In this document: positions 9,790 to 24,400 of the stretch, in pieces | Position numbering within the stretch: position 1 is the stretch's first letter | Layout of the letters: each line of letters starts with the position of its first letter | Source: Opisthorchis felineus | Taxonomy: Eukaryota; Platyhelminthes; Trematoda; Opisthorchiida; Opisthorchiidae | DNA: 64,000 bases | NCBI GenBank assembly: GCA_004794785.1 | Contig: SJOL01010677.1 | Span: 14,032-78,031 of the forward strand | Direction of reading: 5' to 3' | Position numbers and translations under genes: made by a program | The notes under the pieces: model-generated | What the model was told of the DNA's origin: nothing | Seen by the model: only the letters and a program-made list of their open reading frames with translations | Databases searched by the model: none

Positions 9790-12780
9790 TGTTAGAGTGA
9801 ATAATTCATCAAAATGACACGTGTTAACTCTGTAAATAGATTAACCAGCGAGAGGATTCTTTCACAAATTTGCACCAGCGAAAAACGTAACCAATTTTGA
9901 ACGTACCGCCCGAAGCGGATAGAAACCAAGTGAATCCGTGTAAGTTTTTCGGCTGCCAGAAATGCACACTTCCAAGGTCTTCTAACAGGCGAATTGTTTT
10001 CGTTAGCTATGGGATCCCGTATATTGGCATGTTCTGTTTTATCAGTGACCGCCACCACTCTAGTTGATATTAATGGAACTAGCGGCGCATCCTTCACAGT
10101 TAACGAATCAACAATATTGTCTGCTATTAGGCCAGAGAATTTCGGCTATTCGTTGTTCCTGTAGAATCAGATAAATCGACCTTGACCGTAAGGTTCTGTG
10201 TGAAGAAAACACGGTGATGGACTATTCATTCAAATACAACGTCGACGGAGAAACAGTTGTAGACGTAAGACAATAGCCTACTTCTTGAATAAAACGTCAG
10301 GAGGACACACCAACTGTCTTATGTTGATAGCCCTAGTCTGCTTCGCTGTCTTGCAATCTTCGCTAGTTAATTCACAACAGTCTGCTTGGACAAGTTGGAA
10401 TTACTAACAGCCAGGAGCCAGCTGACCATTTACGGGTTACAAGCGTTAACAGAAGCCCCAGGGAAGTCTAGTCAGCGCGATTGGGCTGTGTAGACTGCTC
10501 GAACACACTCTGCAAGAAATGCATGCTGGCACAAGGGCCAAATGTGTAAACAGCTTATTGCTGTCGCTGGAAATTAGGTACGATCCCGTTAATTGAGCAC
10601 ACTTAACACTTTTACTATGGCTGCGACGGACCCGTACCTGGGCATATGGCGTCAGCCGGCCCAAAACTCCAAATTAGACGGCAAAGTCACACTTTCCGGT
10701 TGGCCACGCACCAGTGAAACGTTAACGAATGTTCTGTGCTTTGCTTGCAATCGCTCATTACTGTCGATAATGACCTGAACCCAGGGGAGCAATGAGGATG
10801 ACTCAGTTAGTTTTCACTTAAAGTACCTAATGGCTGATTCGACCCGGTTCGTTGCTTCATTACCAAGGGTAACAGTACACTTCCCAACATGTTCCGCCTA
10901 GGTACTCAAGTCAGACATCCAATGCTCACTGAGGTAGGACCAGTATTTCTAGACACGGCTTCTAATACTGGTGATATAGACCTCAAATTCACTTACCTCC
11001 TTACGGTGCACCATTCGCTTCGACCAGACAAACAAAAGTTGTTTATCCGAGGGAGTTAATTCCTTAAGGTTGTTAATCCTGGCCCTGAAACTTTGTTAAA
11101 CGTGAAAAAAAAAATGACGGCGGCATTAGGCATCTCTGCCTTCAGGCTACCCAACTGTGACCTAGTCTTATCCACCACAATCGTTCTAACATTCACCGGT
11201 GACACCATTCGCACAAAATGCTCAACAGCGATATCATAACATATGTACCTCCTTTCTTTAGAACAAGCCCTACCTTTGCTTGAACACACTGTGACTCACT
11301 ATGGATAAAGGAGTAAAACACACTCCGACCAACACTATTGCAATCGGTGACTACCACATGCCACCGGTGGTAAGCACTTCTGTTACACTGATACGTTGAA
11401 TCAACTTGCTCAACATCACCGTACTTTGCAAACAATTTACTCAGCCGCACCGACATGAACGACAAATCATTCAAATTGCTACCAGCACAAACAGACACTC
11501 CCAAGGACCCAAATGTGTACAAGGCCTCTCAGATACCCTGCAAGTCACAAACAGGATTGTCCAAACGGTACAATTTATCGCGAATTAAGACATCGGAAGA
11601 AACCAAAAACGACTTTTCCTGTTTCTCATCTAAATGGCGGTTGCTGGTGTATATTTGGCAGTCAGACTTTTGCAGGTCGTGCGAAGTCTACGTGTTAAAA
11701 GTAACTATTACAAGGCTACCGTCACGGTGAACCACCCGCATGAATGACCGGCAGTCAAAATCTGCATACCTGAAAGGGTAATTATGCGGATAACTATCAA
11801 CATACTAACGACCTCGCTTGTTAGTGTTCAAGTGTGATCGGGCGTGTAAATACATGTACGCATAACCTATGGATTGCACAACAACTTCTCCAGACTTCTG
11901 TTCATATTTAAACGTCGATAAACTATGCCGGCGGGCGTAACAGGTGCCTGTTCTCAGCTGAAATTGTCGCAGTTTGGACGCGAATTCCATGAAGAAGCGA
12001 CACTCCCGACCGGAAAGCACTCTGTCCTCTGCTTTGTTACATTGTTTTCGTCCTCCGATGCAACCTGGTAATCTGCAGGACATTAAATGACAATTAAAGC
12101 TTACCGAATAACATTCGACAGTGCGATGTGATTGGCTTCGATATAATGGGCGCCGTTGTGACCGTCGCTGATGAATGACCACACGCATTCGACATCACTT
12201 CGCAGAGATACAGACCGCACGAGAAACCAGCTGGGGATGAATAAATGTAGCTCCTCACCGACTTTTATACGCTTCTGACATGACCTTGAAATACTCGCAA
12301 CTAGGTCATACCTGATAAGTTTCGGCCATGCTATGTTATTATTATTAAAAATTTATTGGACGACATGCTAAACTTGAACGACCTTCTGATCCTGATTCTA
12401 TATGACAGCAGGTTGGTTTCCTTGTTTTTTCCCTTCTTCGCACTCATAGTTCCATGACACTCATTTCAACATCGCCTCAATGAATACAACGAAATGCTGA
12501 TCTGGCAGTAATCTGAAATGTTTAACGGTCACGACCGCGAGCCTGTGCACCCGGGTTGGTTCCAAATCTTAGTTTAATGTTCTAAAGAGTCCGTAGAATT
12601 GTGAAAGTTTGCTTGTCTCCTGGGCTTCCGGTTTGTAATTGTAGCCTCTCTTTTGTATAACTATTGCATATGGGAGCAAATGAAGTAGCTCTGGGTATTT
12701 CATTTGTTTGATAACGGTAAATCGGCTCTGTGAAGGGCTTATTTAGGAAAATTTGTGTTGCGCCAGATTAGGTGTTTTCC
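9790..12780. other. Unassigned, probably decayed LINE sequence
   Basis: Medium-length frames on both strands, such as minus 11193-11522 (with RLSKLFAKYGDVEQVD, vaguely RRM-like) and minus 11805-12188. No motif is firm enough to name. The neighbouring minus-strand PHD and reverse-transcriptase remnants suggest the same LINE family. Confidence 0.35.
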
Positions 12781-12789
12781 GTGTGCCAC

Positions 12790-13250
12790 GAAGTGTCTGG
12801 CTCTTGCCTGACTATTCTACCAAAAGTCATTGGAACTACTAAATTCAGACAGATTGGTCCGTACTCGCTGGGACCCCCTTTGAAAAGAGTGATTATTCCC
12901 GTGCCCACTTTTTGGGAACTTCCCTGTTGTTAGTGACAGATCGTGTATGATGCCAGTGGTGTTCCAGTTACTTTAAATAGCTTCTTGATCACAAGAAGGT
13001 GTATGGCTTTCGGCCCTGATGCTGTGATGCTCTCAAGAACTTTAATAAATAATTTACCTTCGTGAGCTTCGAGTTTATATCACTTAGATGTCTGTCCCCT
13101 GTAACTTCCATTGCTGGGTCACCAAAGTTCATGCCGTCGTCGTTTGTGGGACATTTCTCAGCGAATAGTTGGGCAGACAGTTCGGCTTTTTACTGGTCAC
13201 CGGTATGACTTCACACTTCAGTTGTCACCCTCAGAAGTCTGGTTTTGTCC
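12790..13250 (-). pseudogene. Decayed LINE reverse transcriptase fragment
   Basis: The minus strand at 12813-12898 reads IITLFKGGPSEYGPICLNLV and then VPMTFGRI, which matches the block I.PI.K.G....YRPISL...K.FERI of LINE reverse transcriptases. Upstream pieces in other frames (LRASQHQGRK, TGTPLASYT) fit the preceding block. Several frameshifts and stops. A tract of TTATTATTA at 12337 could be part of its 3' tail. Confidence 0.5.
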
Positions 13251-13259
13251 ACTAGCCTA

Positions 13260-16200
13260 TACATAGGTTCTTCTGGAAGCGCACTTCGCCGCTGATAAAA
13301 GTTCTTTTTAGTAAGCTCATCATTCGTTAACCATTAGCTGCTTTCAGATGTTCCTACCCCCTCTACATTTTTCATAGCAGTCCTAGCTTTTGCTTCGTCT
13401 GATGCGTCACCATGGATTTGCCACGCTACTTTCATGCTTTAGCAGCTGATGTGACACGCAAAGGGGTTGATGAAGGGGTTAATAACCTTAATCACGTTTT
13501 CACCACCTATATTTAACCGTATTTCACTATTTCACTACCTATATATCCACCAGGTTTCCATGATCATATAACCACACCTCTTTAGCCGTCTACTGGCACC
13601 CGTTCCGATTCACGCGATCATATGCGATTCCATATCCTGAAAATCTGCTTTATAGGATCCCGGGAACGAGTCAGTTGAATATTTAATCATGTAACCAGCA
13701 CGGGAAATAACGGTACTGTGGTCGGCCTCACTCATTGGTATCGGCTCTGTTAAAGCTGCTACCTAAGTGATATATTTGTGAACAGTATCGCTGGATGTTA
13801 GTTGTGGTTGTTTGCAGATAACTCACAGACGTTCTGTCAGCTGTTTTTATACTCTGATGCAGAAACAAGGTCACTTGTGGGGATAAAGTATCACTGCTAG
13901 ATCCATATCGCCTGGAATCCAGCCTACTACGGTAATGGTGGATGTCCGTCCGGCTGTTATCCCCTTGGAATATATTGGTAGATCACAGTCTGCTATTCTT
14001 TGCCGATACCTTTTGAGTGTGATCAAGCTTAGTGCTTCAGAAGCGCAGGTAGCCATACCTGCATAGTTAATGCTGGCGCGATCACATCCGTTGAATGTTT
14101 GGCTGTCTGTTTGGTTCCCATCATCATCTCATCATCTCAGTGCTGACGATGCGATGGGGGTGATTTTCAGCTAAACATGTTCGTAACTCCACCTGATTAT
14201 GCACAATGCTTCTGACGCTGATCGTGACTAGTGTTAATAAGCGGTCATTCTTCCACTACTGGTTAGTGCCGCTTTCTACCTGGCCACAGAATCAACGGAT
14301 GTAGGAGCATGAGGGGGTTCTGCACCCTCCTGAAAATTCAAAATAATCAAGTCTTGCTCACGTCGTTGCAACGTTTGTGCAGCTAAGATAACACAGCCCT
14401 CATCTGATGCCTATCCTCTGGGGGTTCCGAGGGTATTGACGTCGTATTCCCTTCCAAGTTCTCAGCGAGCCAAATCTTCAGAAGACACTCCTAATTAAAT
14501 ACAATTATGAGCGGCCTGGGTTCGCCCTCTTGTGGACTGGATCAGACTCGGAAAAGTTACTTAATGATTATCAGACCATCAGCACCTTCTAGTAGTTTAC
14601 AGACCAGCTTATTTAAGGTGTTTGTTTTGTTCTAGTTAAACATCAGGCTCTGACTGACTGGCCTCAGCTTTTGTGGTTATTAGTAATTTTGCCGATCAGC
14701 CGCAGTGTGGCTTCTAGAGTCATGCTTGCGGCGCGGCCTTCAAAAACTGCAGTCACATATTTGGGGTTAGTTATGAGCCCACGTGTTCGCGGGATGATTT
14801 TTCATCCTTGTCTGTACCATGTTCCCCGGCCTCATTGTCGGATTGCACTTAGTCGACTTCTTGCAGAGATGCAGCCTCCTCTCTAGCGCCAATCGAGTCA
14901 GATCGTCCTCCCTGCTGCATGTCTTTCTTTCGATGATCTTGTGTCTCCGGACTTCTGTACATTAGCAGCCTTGGTTTCCAAATGACTCGCCTTGGGGGGA
15001 TGAGGAGTCGTTTCTTGCCATATGCATTCGGAAGTCTAGGCTAGTCACGCGCTGCTTCAGCTGTCCCTTTCAGCTTCCTTATTGGAAAATTACCAAACGA
15101 GTAAATACTTTTTGGCATGCTTGGGTCCACCTGCTACCACCTGCTACCAGTTTAACACTGCGAAGTCTGTGAACAACCGAATAGAGCCGGTAGATGGCCG
15201 ACTACACTACCGAGTGATCCTTGACGAATTCAGCGGCAAATCCGTTGTAATCAGTATTTGCTGAGAAGCTGGAGTCCTGTCGGAAGAGCCCGTGCTTTTT
15301 GGAATTTTAATTTCACTTCAGTCGGCCTAGAATTTGAAATATGCGTCTTCAAGGTTTGCATCAGTAAATTGAGGGTGCAACCAAAGTTCTGCACCAACGT
15401 ACGTCAACTTCTGGTATGTACTTCCAGATGAAAGGTTTGACACAGAAGGCGCTTACTGTCCAAACTGGTCTATTTCAAGCTCTACCTACTGACTGTAATT
15501 AATATCAAGTGTGTATCAGAGGCCGCATGTTTTACGATCCTTCCATATTCTCATTAGTGTACTTCAAAGTAAGGCAGCCGAAGATCAACCTCCCACGTGG
15601 ACGAATTTCGCGTTGTTTCTCCGACTTCCCGCATACAAAACTCGAAAAAGTACTTAGTTTACTCTCAAGTACAGTTTCAATCGAAAACAAGAACACGGTT
15701 GCTGACAAGGTTTATTTTGTCGGATATATAGTGATCCGGTAGCGCGTGAGCCTCAGATACTACGGACTATTTACCAGTAGTAATTTTGGTGTAAAATAGA
15801 TTTGGTTTAGCTTCTGCAAACCCGTCCAAATACTTAACCACACTAACCATACTGACGACTGTGATGTTTTCCCGGACCAGTCAAGTTACTCACAAGCCAG
15901 AAAGCGCACGCGTTTAAATCGGGCTCACAACGAGGAAACATGGGTAACGAAAGCAGGCAAAAAATCACCTGCCATAATTTACAGGATAGATTCCAGAACA
16001 TCCCAAAGTACCTCGTGTGCGACACGTGCAGTCCAACAACTCATGCGTGTATCAAGCGCGGGAGTCATGTTAACACTGTAAAATATGAAGTCAATAAAAT
16101 CACACCAACTACCAACAGCAGAAGATGTCCGCGTATCCCAAGATGCTTTTCACCGGCCTCTCCCACTTTAATAAAACCCTACTCCTCCGTGGTACGCCCT

Positions 16201-16900
16201 CCAATTGGTGGATGCCAGTAAATCATAATTTGTTTTAATGTATCTGGGAATAAACTAAGCCACCCACACAAGAAATCTTACAGTCAGAAACCTGTTCGAA
16301 GAGACGAAGTTTTGGTTACTTTCGCATTAGACAAGCACATTTTTGCGCTGTGAATGACTGCCGGCACATCCTACAGTGTCCTGCAGTGTATCATGCCTCA
16401 GAACTAGTGTTGTTTCTCAAACCATCTGTTTTAGAACCTCTGCTTCAAGGTTGTCCTCCCAGTAACATACGAAAACGTCACAATGCTTAAAAAGTAAATA
16501 GCATGAGCCTATTCATTCATTGAGGGAAGAACTTCAGTTGATCCGCTTAGCCTCTTGAGCTTGGGGTACTGGTAGTCACTTGACATTGTGTGCCGTTGTC
16601 ACGACATGATTTTTAAAACAGTCATTTCCTTGGGTTTAGCTTGTGCGTGAGGCGACTTTCTCGCATTCACTGGTCATAGTGATTGCGAGCAGGCTACGAC
16701 CAGCCGAAGATGTCGAAAAGGGATTAGGTGTGTGCCAGGTACCTTACTGCGTTCACTACGTCCACACACTTCCACAGTGTATAACACAGATAGACGATAG
16801 AATAACTAACATCCAAAATGCCAGCAGCGTTGATGCCTAGCGTTTTTTGAAGGTGGAATTAAACTAATCGATAGGTATTCCTTTCACCAGTAGAACACTA
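13260..16900. other. No recognisable gene
   Basis: Contains a short direct duplication (cacctgctac, 15129-15150) and a few chance frames. It is the region beyond the 3' end of the NEK-like gene. Confidence 0.5.
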
Positions 16901-16976
16901 CTCATTAACCGAATGCATCAGTTTTAGAGAGAAAAACACAAAAGCATTGTATATAACTGAAAAAAGGACGTGGTAC

Positions 16977-16982
16977 TTTATT
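16977..16982 (-). terminator. Polyadenylation signal of the NEK-like gene
   Basis: AATAAA on the minus strand (TTTATT on plus), about 195 nt after the TAA. It is the first canonical signal after the stop codon. No T/G-rich downstream element was checked in detail. Confidence 0.55.
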
Positions 16983-17176
16983 TAATAAAATACCCTGCTT
17001 AATGTTGTCCTTGTAATAAACAAAGGAAGAAAGGAATATAAAAAAATAAACAACTAAAAATTTTGATAAGGAAGAAACGGCAATTTTTGTTCCATTCGAC
17101 CGCACACTTCCGCCGAAACCCCTCAGATGACGAAGGGGAATATGTAGATTATTCAAACCGGCCATCGTGTTTGACC

Positions 17177-17369
17177 TTACAGGTTTCGCACGTGTTCTAG
17201 TAGGATCAACTGATCCACTGCAAATCCTACAGACGGTTCCTTGAGGAGTGTGCGCAGCCCGTTCACAATCGTTAGTTCCCCGGCCGTGTTTTGTTCATCA
17301 ATCCTTTTATTATGCAGGAAATTGTAAGCCTTTTCGAATAACTCTGGTCCAAGTTTGGAAAGACATAAG
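17177..17369 (-). CDS. NEK-like gene exon 14 (C-terminus and stop)
   Basis: Residues 721-784 and TAA at 17179-17177, acceptor ctctcccatttcag. It contains [16 protein letters not shown] and later VDQLILLEH, which resemble the conserved C-terminal module of NEK1 (an LG..F...Y helix followed by a short regulatory helix). Together with the kinase N-terminus this is the main reason to place the gene near NEK1. Confidence 0.87.
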
Positions 17370-20300
17370 CTGAAATGGGAGAGGACAGAAAAAAATGATA
17401 AATAGCTTCTGAGATGGATAATGACAGTTAACGCTGAAAGACATCAACACGGAATAGATACACTATATACATATCTCACACATACATAAAGCAGTATAGT
17501 ATGAAATGGAACGAAATAGCATATATGATATAATAGAATATAATACCATGTAATACAGTTTTGCATAATATGCTATAAAATAATATAGTACGGTGTAAGG
17601 TAATGTAATCTACTGCAATATAATATAGTGTACCATACTGTACCATGGTGCACTATAACGCAGTGTACCGTCATATGACATTATCTAAATATGGGATAGA
17701 TGAATGGAGACAAGTCCAGGTAGACAGCTCTTGGTGAAGATACCTAGGTTTCCAAAGTGAACTTTGGTAAACACCCCCCTATAAGAGAATTGTCTCTTGT
17801 GATTCGAAAATCGGATATTCACTTTTTTTCCAAAACTTATGCCGCGCATTTACAAATGAAACAGTGGAATTTTGTTACAGTTGAAAAAAAAGTATGAAAT
17901 TTTGCCATTATACGGATCCAATGTACTCTTTTGGCTGGAGAAAAGTCAGAAAATTCACCGGTTAATAGCAATAATAACTGCCTACATTCCGAAAAAGATA
18001 AACTGCCAAATTTTGACGTTAATTTGCTACTCAGTTTTGCTTCGAGTATCTTGATATCCATGGTGGATTTATTGATTAGATGTGCAACCAGCTGAGTAAG
18101 CCTGCTTTATTCACAGCGTAAGTTCTCTTCAACAGTAATCCAAAAGCTTAGATCGATTGCAAACCGATTTTTTTTAAACTGACAAGGAGTGTTTAACGCT
18201 TATAACTAAATAGCAACCCTATTCAAATTTCTTCTTCAAGTGGTTGTTTTTATCGAGAGCAAAGAAACCACAGCCTGCGATGCACAATGAGACGGATAAC
18301 CATGAAGAATTCACACAAGGGAACCAAGAAGATGCTGCTTCTACGACACTAGCTGTGCAGCATCAACAAAAAATGTGAAATAAGGTTGAGGTACACAGCT
18401 GAGTAGGGGAAAACTGAGTAGGATTGAAGGTGCTCGAGAGTGCATCTTCCGAATTCTGCCCGTTCACTAAATGTTCCTAATTGGTTGTTTGCTCAAACGG
18501 TCCCGATTCGTTCACCGTACAAACGGTGCTCCAATTCGTCACAGAAAAAAGTGCTGTTTCTAGTACGTTCTCACATTATAGTTGACCAAGACCATTTGCT
18601 CCCTATTGGCTTGTGATTCTGAAAATCCGCAGGTGATCAAAGTGATCAGAGCACGTGTCACTGCGATTGACTGCTGAGAAGTTGATGTGGAAGTGGTTAG
18701 TCTGCCAATTCATGCTGTCCATTTTTACTCTGGAGTAAATCAGTTAAAAAATCTGATGGTCGAGTTTTTTGCTACTTTTGTTCGCTAACTTTGTTACAGA
18801 CTTTGGCAGCGTCGGTGTGTTGATGTGTAGCCGAAGGGAGCAACATTTCGTATAACTCGCAAGGTACTTTTAGCGCAGCAAGGTGCGTACCCCATTCCAT
18901 TGAGCACACAGAATCTGTACGCTGTTTTATATTGACCATTAACTAAAACTGTTAACTGAGACCCTACTGTTTACCAAGTGACGCGACGAGGTAAGAGGAC
19001 AAACAGTCAAGAGCGACATGGTTGCCAGAACGTTCGTCTCTCTGGAGATAACTTTCAAAGGAAACCGAAGCAGCCAAAGGTAGCAGGCGTCTCTTCACAC
19101 CGCTAAAAATAACATACACTGCCGTACAGGTGGCAGTAATCAGCTGAACCTGAACGTTACCAGTGCCGTGTATCAGGAAAGGAAAACCTACTGCACTTAC
19201 TTTGTGCACGCCGAAGCCTCTATTAGAAGTATCAGCAGGTGCTTTATCTTCAGACCGAAGAATACACTCTAATTTTGGAGCAAGACTACACTTGAGATCC
19301 GACTCGTATATTAAAGTGTTGTCAGTCCGCCGACATTTATTTTAGACCATCACTCACTACTGTCCCCAAACTTCTACCCTCTTCCTTTGCTAAACAGTGA
19401 CATATCTGTTGAAGTTTCTGAAGGCGGTTCCTACTGGTCAAACGAAATGCAGTCTGTGCGTTCCAAACCAACTAGTTTAGACCGAACAAGACTTAACTGT
19501 CATGCTGTCACTGTCCAATGCTTACTACGTTACCTAGAGTGATGTCTTCATACAATCCACCTGCGGAGCTATAAAGGCAATGTTTGTATAAATAGTTGTC
19601 CTTCACCCATATATGTCATTCGAATGAGAAACAGAAAGCCATACAAGCGCACAATATTGCTTGAGCGGTTGTGCTTCCCAATACAGACTATTCCCCGCCT
19701 CCCAGTCCTGTAGAATAATGTCGTCAGTCAATGCCTTCTACACTTCTTGCTCTGTGGCTTGATAGGTAACTTGGTCAGATAATAGTATGTGACGTAAAAC
19801 CCTCCACAATCTGAGTCTTTTACTGGCTCGAAATGGATAGGTAAGCTTAACACCAATGAACTGTTCCAGCAAAGCTTACTCAATTACGCTAGTTTGCTTT
19901 GCAAAAACCCGAGTTTCTGAGCAGTGGCATGTAATGGCGTCACAGGGATGCACATACCAAAGCGGGGGTCCACTATGAATTGCTTTATGTGGGTGATGAC
20001 AAAACAATAGGGATGGTAGTACACTTTCTTAAGTGAACACCGCTGATTGAGTTGCTGAAGTTTTTACGGCAGCCCACGAACGTTCTCGTCCTTCTTGAGG
20101 CTTACCAGGTAGATGCAATCTCTGAGTATTGTTCAGTCGAGAAAATATACTGCAACGTCTAGGATACCATACCAGTTCAAACATGAAGCGGCTTTTGTGC
20201 AACATATTCAGTTGGAGAATATTATAAACGAGAGGTCCAGTTGAGAACCAGTTGAGTCTTCCTTTAAAGTAACTTATTTCCAGAATTTTGTATGCTGTTA

Positions 20301-21409
20301 TCTTCTTCAGAAGCAAACCATGATGCAGCGGACGGGAAACAGGACTGCTGCCTGTTTGGTCTTGCTAGGGTGTTCCGGTGAACGATACACTTCGCCGAGT
20401 AGACCGTTGGGGCGTCTGCCTGTAGGGGAGTTGCTTTTCCATTTATGCAAAATCAAGCTGTTCTCAGCAGTCTGTTGTTTATCGATAAACTAAATGGAAC
20501 ATTTTATAAAACTCAGGCCTTTGGAGCACCCGCACACTATATGCCGACAGTATTTTGGAAACTGTAATCGGGAAATTTGGAAATTGTATTTTAAACACCA
20601 ACGAAAATCAAGTGCTTTTCGGGACACTAAGTTCAGGTTAAAGGGACACCAGTGCAATTTAAGTTATTCATCAGGGGCATAAAGGGCTGATCATAAAATA
20701 TCTGACCGCCCCTGGACGTTAGCTTATTTACACGGTCCAGATTATTAAGCTGACTAACTGGAGGCTTCTCAACCTTGCTTGGCAAGACAGAGGGATATTG
20801 TGTGACTGGAGGTGAAGGGATTAATGTATGACTCTGTGCCTTATTTCGGTTGGATGAATGTAAACACGACAGCATTGTTAGGTACATTTTATCCGCGCAG
20901 CACACAGGCAAAGAAAGTCCTGTCACACATGAAAGAGTTCTAAAGTACTCAACAAAAAGGACAACCGATCGGCCATGTGACCTTTGAAGAGCAATTGTGG
21001 CTAATTTACGCTAAAAGTTTTTTCAACTCACTTGCGTAGGTTGGCCGCGTCTATCCATTTCACATCAAACCTTAATTTCGGTATTTTGGGTTGACTGGAA
21101 ACCTGGTATTCTGCAACTTGAAGGTTAAAATTTCCAGGTATCACATTGTCAAAGGAATGAAAATATTTCATTCTAGCCAACAATGACAGACTAGTTCAAA
21201 GAAGTGGTAAATCTCATAACAGTTGTGTGGATCTGACAGTTATTTTATCACTTCCAAATGCGTCCGGCTACAACAAACAACCTAAACGAAATGAAAAATG
21301 ACAAACTTCAGGCCGGAAAATTAGCGAGGACTTACCTAATGCAAGGAATAAATCACTTAGAACCTCTAACAACACATCAAGAAATCTTTTCCTTTCTACC
21401 AACGCTTTG

Positions 21410-21445
<36 letters not shown>

Positions 21446-24400
21446 AAAATTAAAACCAACAGAGCTGTCGGAACACTCTTATTCATGGCAGCACGGTCCG
21501 CAGCTTTGGGCCTCTGGAACTGCATAAATGGATCAATTATATTTGAACTTTGGATAGAGCTTAAAAGACATGTGATTCAGGCCTATAGTATACATTGAAA
21601 CACTTGCAGGTATAAGCTGTCTGCAAAGGAGATTTGTGAAATTTCCTGATTCAGCTCCCGACAAACAGCATGGACAACATGTTCCCACCCACATGAAGAA
21701 GTGATGCCTTAGTGTTGATTTTAGCCCTATTTCCTACGATAGGCGAGTAATTGTTAAACAACGGAAGGACTATCGTCTTCTGCGCCTAGTTGAGGATCTA
21801 TACGGCAATAATGCTGGTTTCTTGTTATTAGGAATAGTTGATCAGCCTTGGAAGACAAGATAGTTAAATTGTGAGCTGTAAAGTATAGCCTTAGTTATAG
21901 GACTGCCATTGCTATTTCAAGGTTCCATTTGATGGCAACACGAGGTTATGCGAAAAAATGTCAACAGCGAACTGTACTACCTAAAATTCCGAACTATTTC
22001 TGTCCTTGTAATTACAGTGATCCAGATCTCATCAGCACAATTTGGAACTTATTCCTGTTTACCTGAAGGGTTGCTGAAAGCTATTCGGCAGCCCACGACC
22101 GGGTTCGCCCTTCTTAAGACTCATCAGACAGGCGCAGTCATGCGAAATTCGCGGAATTCACCCGTTTGCACACCGATTTGGTTTTGACGGGAGACTCAAC
22201 TGATTTTCAGCTGATATGCCCAAATGAATACGCTGCACATGTTTCAGTTTGTGCTATATTCGAAAAATCGCAGTTTATTCTCTTTGAGGAAACTACTCAC
22301 AAGTCTGAAGGAGATTAAGTTGGAATGAATTTGAGTTTTTTGTCAAAACCAAACTGGTGTACAAATGAGTGCACTTCGCTATTCCTGTTTACATCATACT
22401 ACAACTGACATACTCATCCGGGATCTAAAAATTCCCCCAACCTCATGAACGCAACCCCGCAACCTTGCTGCATTCCTCAAATTAATTCGAACTTTTTGCT
22501 AATACTCTGCTGAACGCTGAACGTTGAGGTAGACGTAATAAAGATGATGCAGTTTTATTCAGTGTATGGATCGCCCACTTCACTGCCACTTGTCTGGGTT
22601 TTGTGGGAGATATGGCGCAGTGCGTACTGCCGTCAGACGAGAAGTGGACAGTGAGCCAGTTCAAATGGAGAGACTGGACAAACGTCTTCTGTGCACAGAG
22701 TTGAGCGGGAGGGGTCGGATGGTAATAGCCGACCTAATCAAACAGACCCGTCCTTCTTCTGGGTGGAGAATCGCGGGTCATGTGCCGAATGCGGCAAAAC
22801 GGCTCAGAAGCGGTCAGATAACGTAGTATTGCAATTAGTGAGGCTACCGCTATTCGACTACTCACACTCGAACCTTGGTTACAAAAGAAATTCATCTACT
22901 CCTTCCAGCTGGAGAGACCTAGACTTCACAGCTTGTCTGACGACATCACACACCCAACCATACCTCCCACACAATCAAAACAAGCGGCTGCGTTTTGGGA
23001 GACTCCTACGCGCGTGTTCTTATCCTCCACGTGCAATCACGAGTAAGTGGTCAGGTTTTGTTGCATTTAGTCTCATATATGGACGTTGGAGGCCAGCAGA
23101 ATAATCGTTGAAACACGACTTCCCCTTCTCCAGGGCACAGATCTTCCAAAACCATCGTATAAATGTTCTAGGCGGCGGTACTTAGTACTTGAGCACTCGG
23201 AAGTGACTTTAGGGAGGCAAGAAACGACACACAAGAACAAGTAGTCAGACATTAAGCATATCAAAGCTAAAGAGCGTATGGTCAGCCTAGCGACTATCAG
23301 CCGATCATATTCGTTCACAGCATATTACAACCTGTTTCGTGAAGCAGCTAGGAGATCGACAAGAGACTTGCATATGAACCCAGTGAAGTCATTCTGATTC
23401 AAGAAAATCCCTACGCAACAGTCCACGAATAGCACTTTGCTATATTCAACTTGAGAAACGGGTTTAGCCTACGGAGTTAGTCTGCCTCTGCGAGTATTTA
23501 TTTCCTGTTAATAAACTCGCTTCAAAGAGTTTCTTCTGTGTCACGTTGTGTCTGAAACCGTGAATCTAAAAAAGCGAAAAAGATCTACAAGGTGTGGTTG
23601 CTGAGCATTCATTCAACTATCGATAGTTTGCCTGTAACACCACAGTCTATCAAGCAGCTTGTACGTGAGGCCTTCATTTACGTGACTGATGGATATATTC
23701 CAGCTTTCACCTTTGTCTGGGTAATATTTATTTCAGGGATGTACATATCTGTGAGTTTGTACTGAGTGGACCTTTTTAACTTTGTCGTCACCGATAAATT
23801 ACCCCACTCTGACTGATTGATGGATAGCGTGGAACGAGGGAGGCAGTATAACGAGTGATGGCAAGGTTAGCGTGAGCCGTTCCAAACTACAAATAGGGTC
23901 ACAGTGATCTCAAGGCTTTTGATGGCATTCTTCAGATTATCATTACATTTTATTCTTCTGTTTCAGCTATTTTCCCCGTGTCGGTTTTTCAGTTTGTTAT
24001 TATTCCTGTGCTTATGTTTTGGGGCTGAGGTCACTAATTTTTCCACCTACTGGCTCATCACGTTCCACGGAATATCGAAATGGACTATAGTCGTTCTAAA
24101 GAAGCAACATATGGGTCACCCACAATGCGTCCCTGCGGCATGACTTGCCCAAGACCGTAATTTCCCTCAACTGTGTAAAATGTTGCTTGAAGCAGGTACC
24201 AGGGCGAAGAAAAACGCAGGACTAACACAACCCACACGTAGACTTCAGGGGATAAGACTGATACTGTGCACGATTCTTCTGTCCTGGCTCTAGGTGCACT
24301 TACCTGTATCTCCACAAGGGGAGTTCGACGACTCTTCAAGGGATATATGCATTTCTTCAGCAGTTCTCGTCTCTTCAAGATCCCCAGGGAACAGTATGTG

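Noticed and set aside
19205..19300. Minus-strand segment reading [20 protein letters not shown] with donor cacaaa|gtaagt, a possible extra NEK-like exon
   Set aside because: No acceptor after the upstream in-frame stop is convincing, and exons 13 and 14 join in phase without it.
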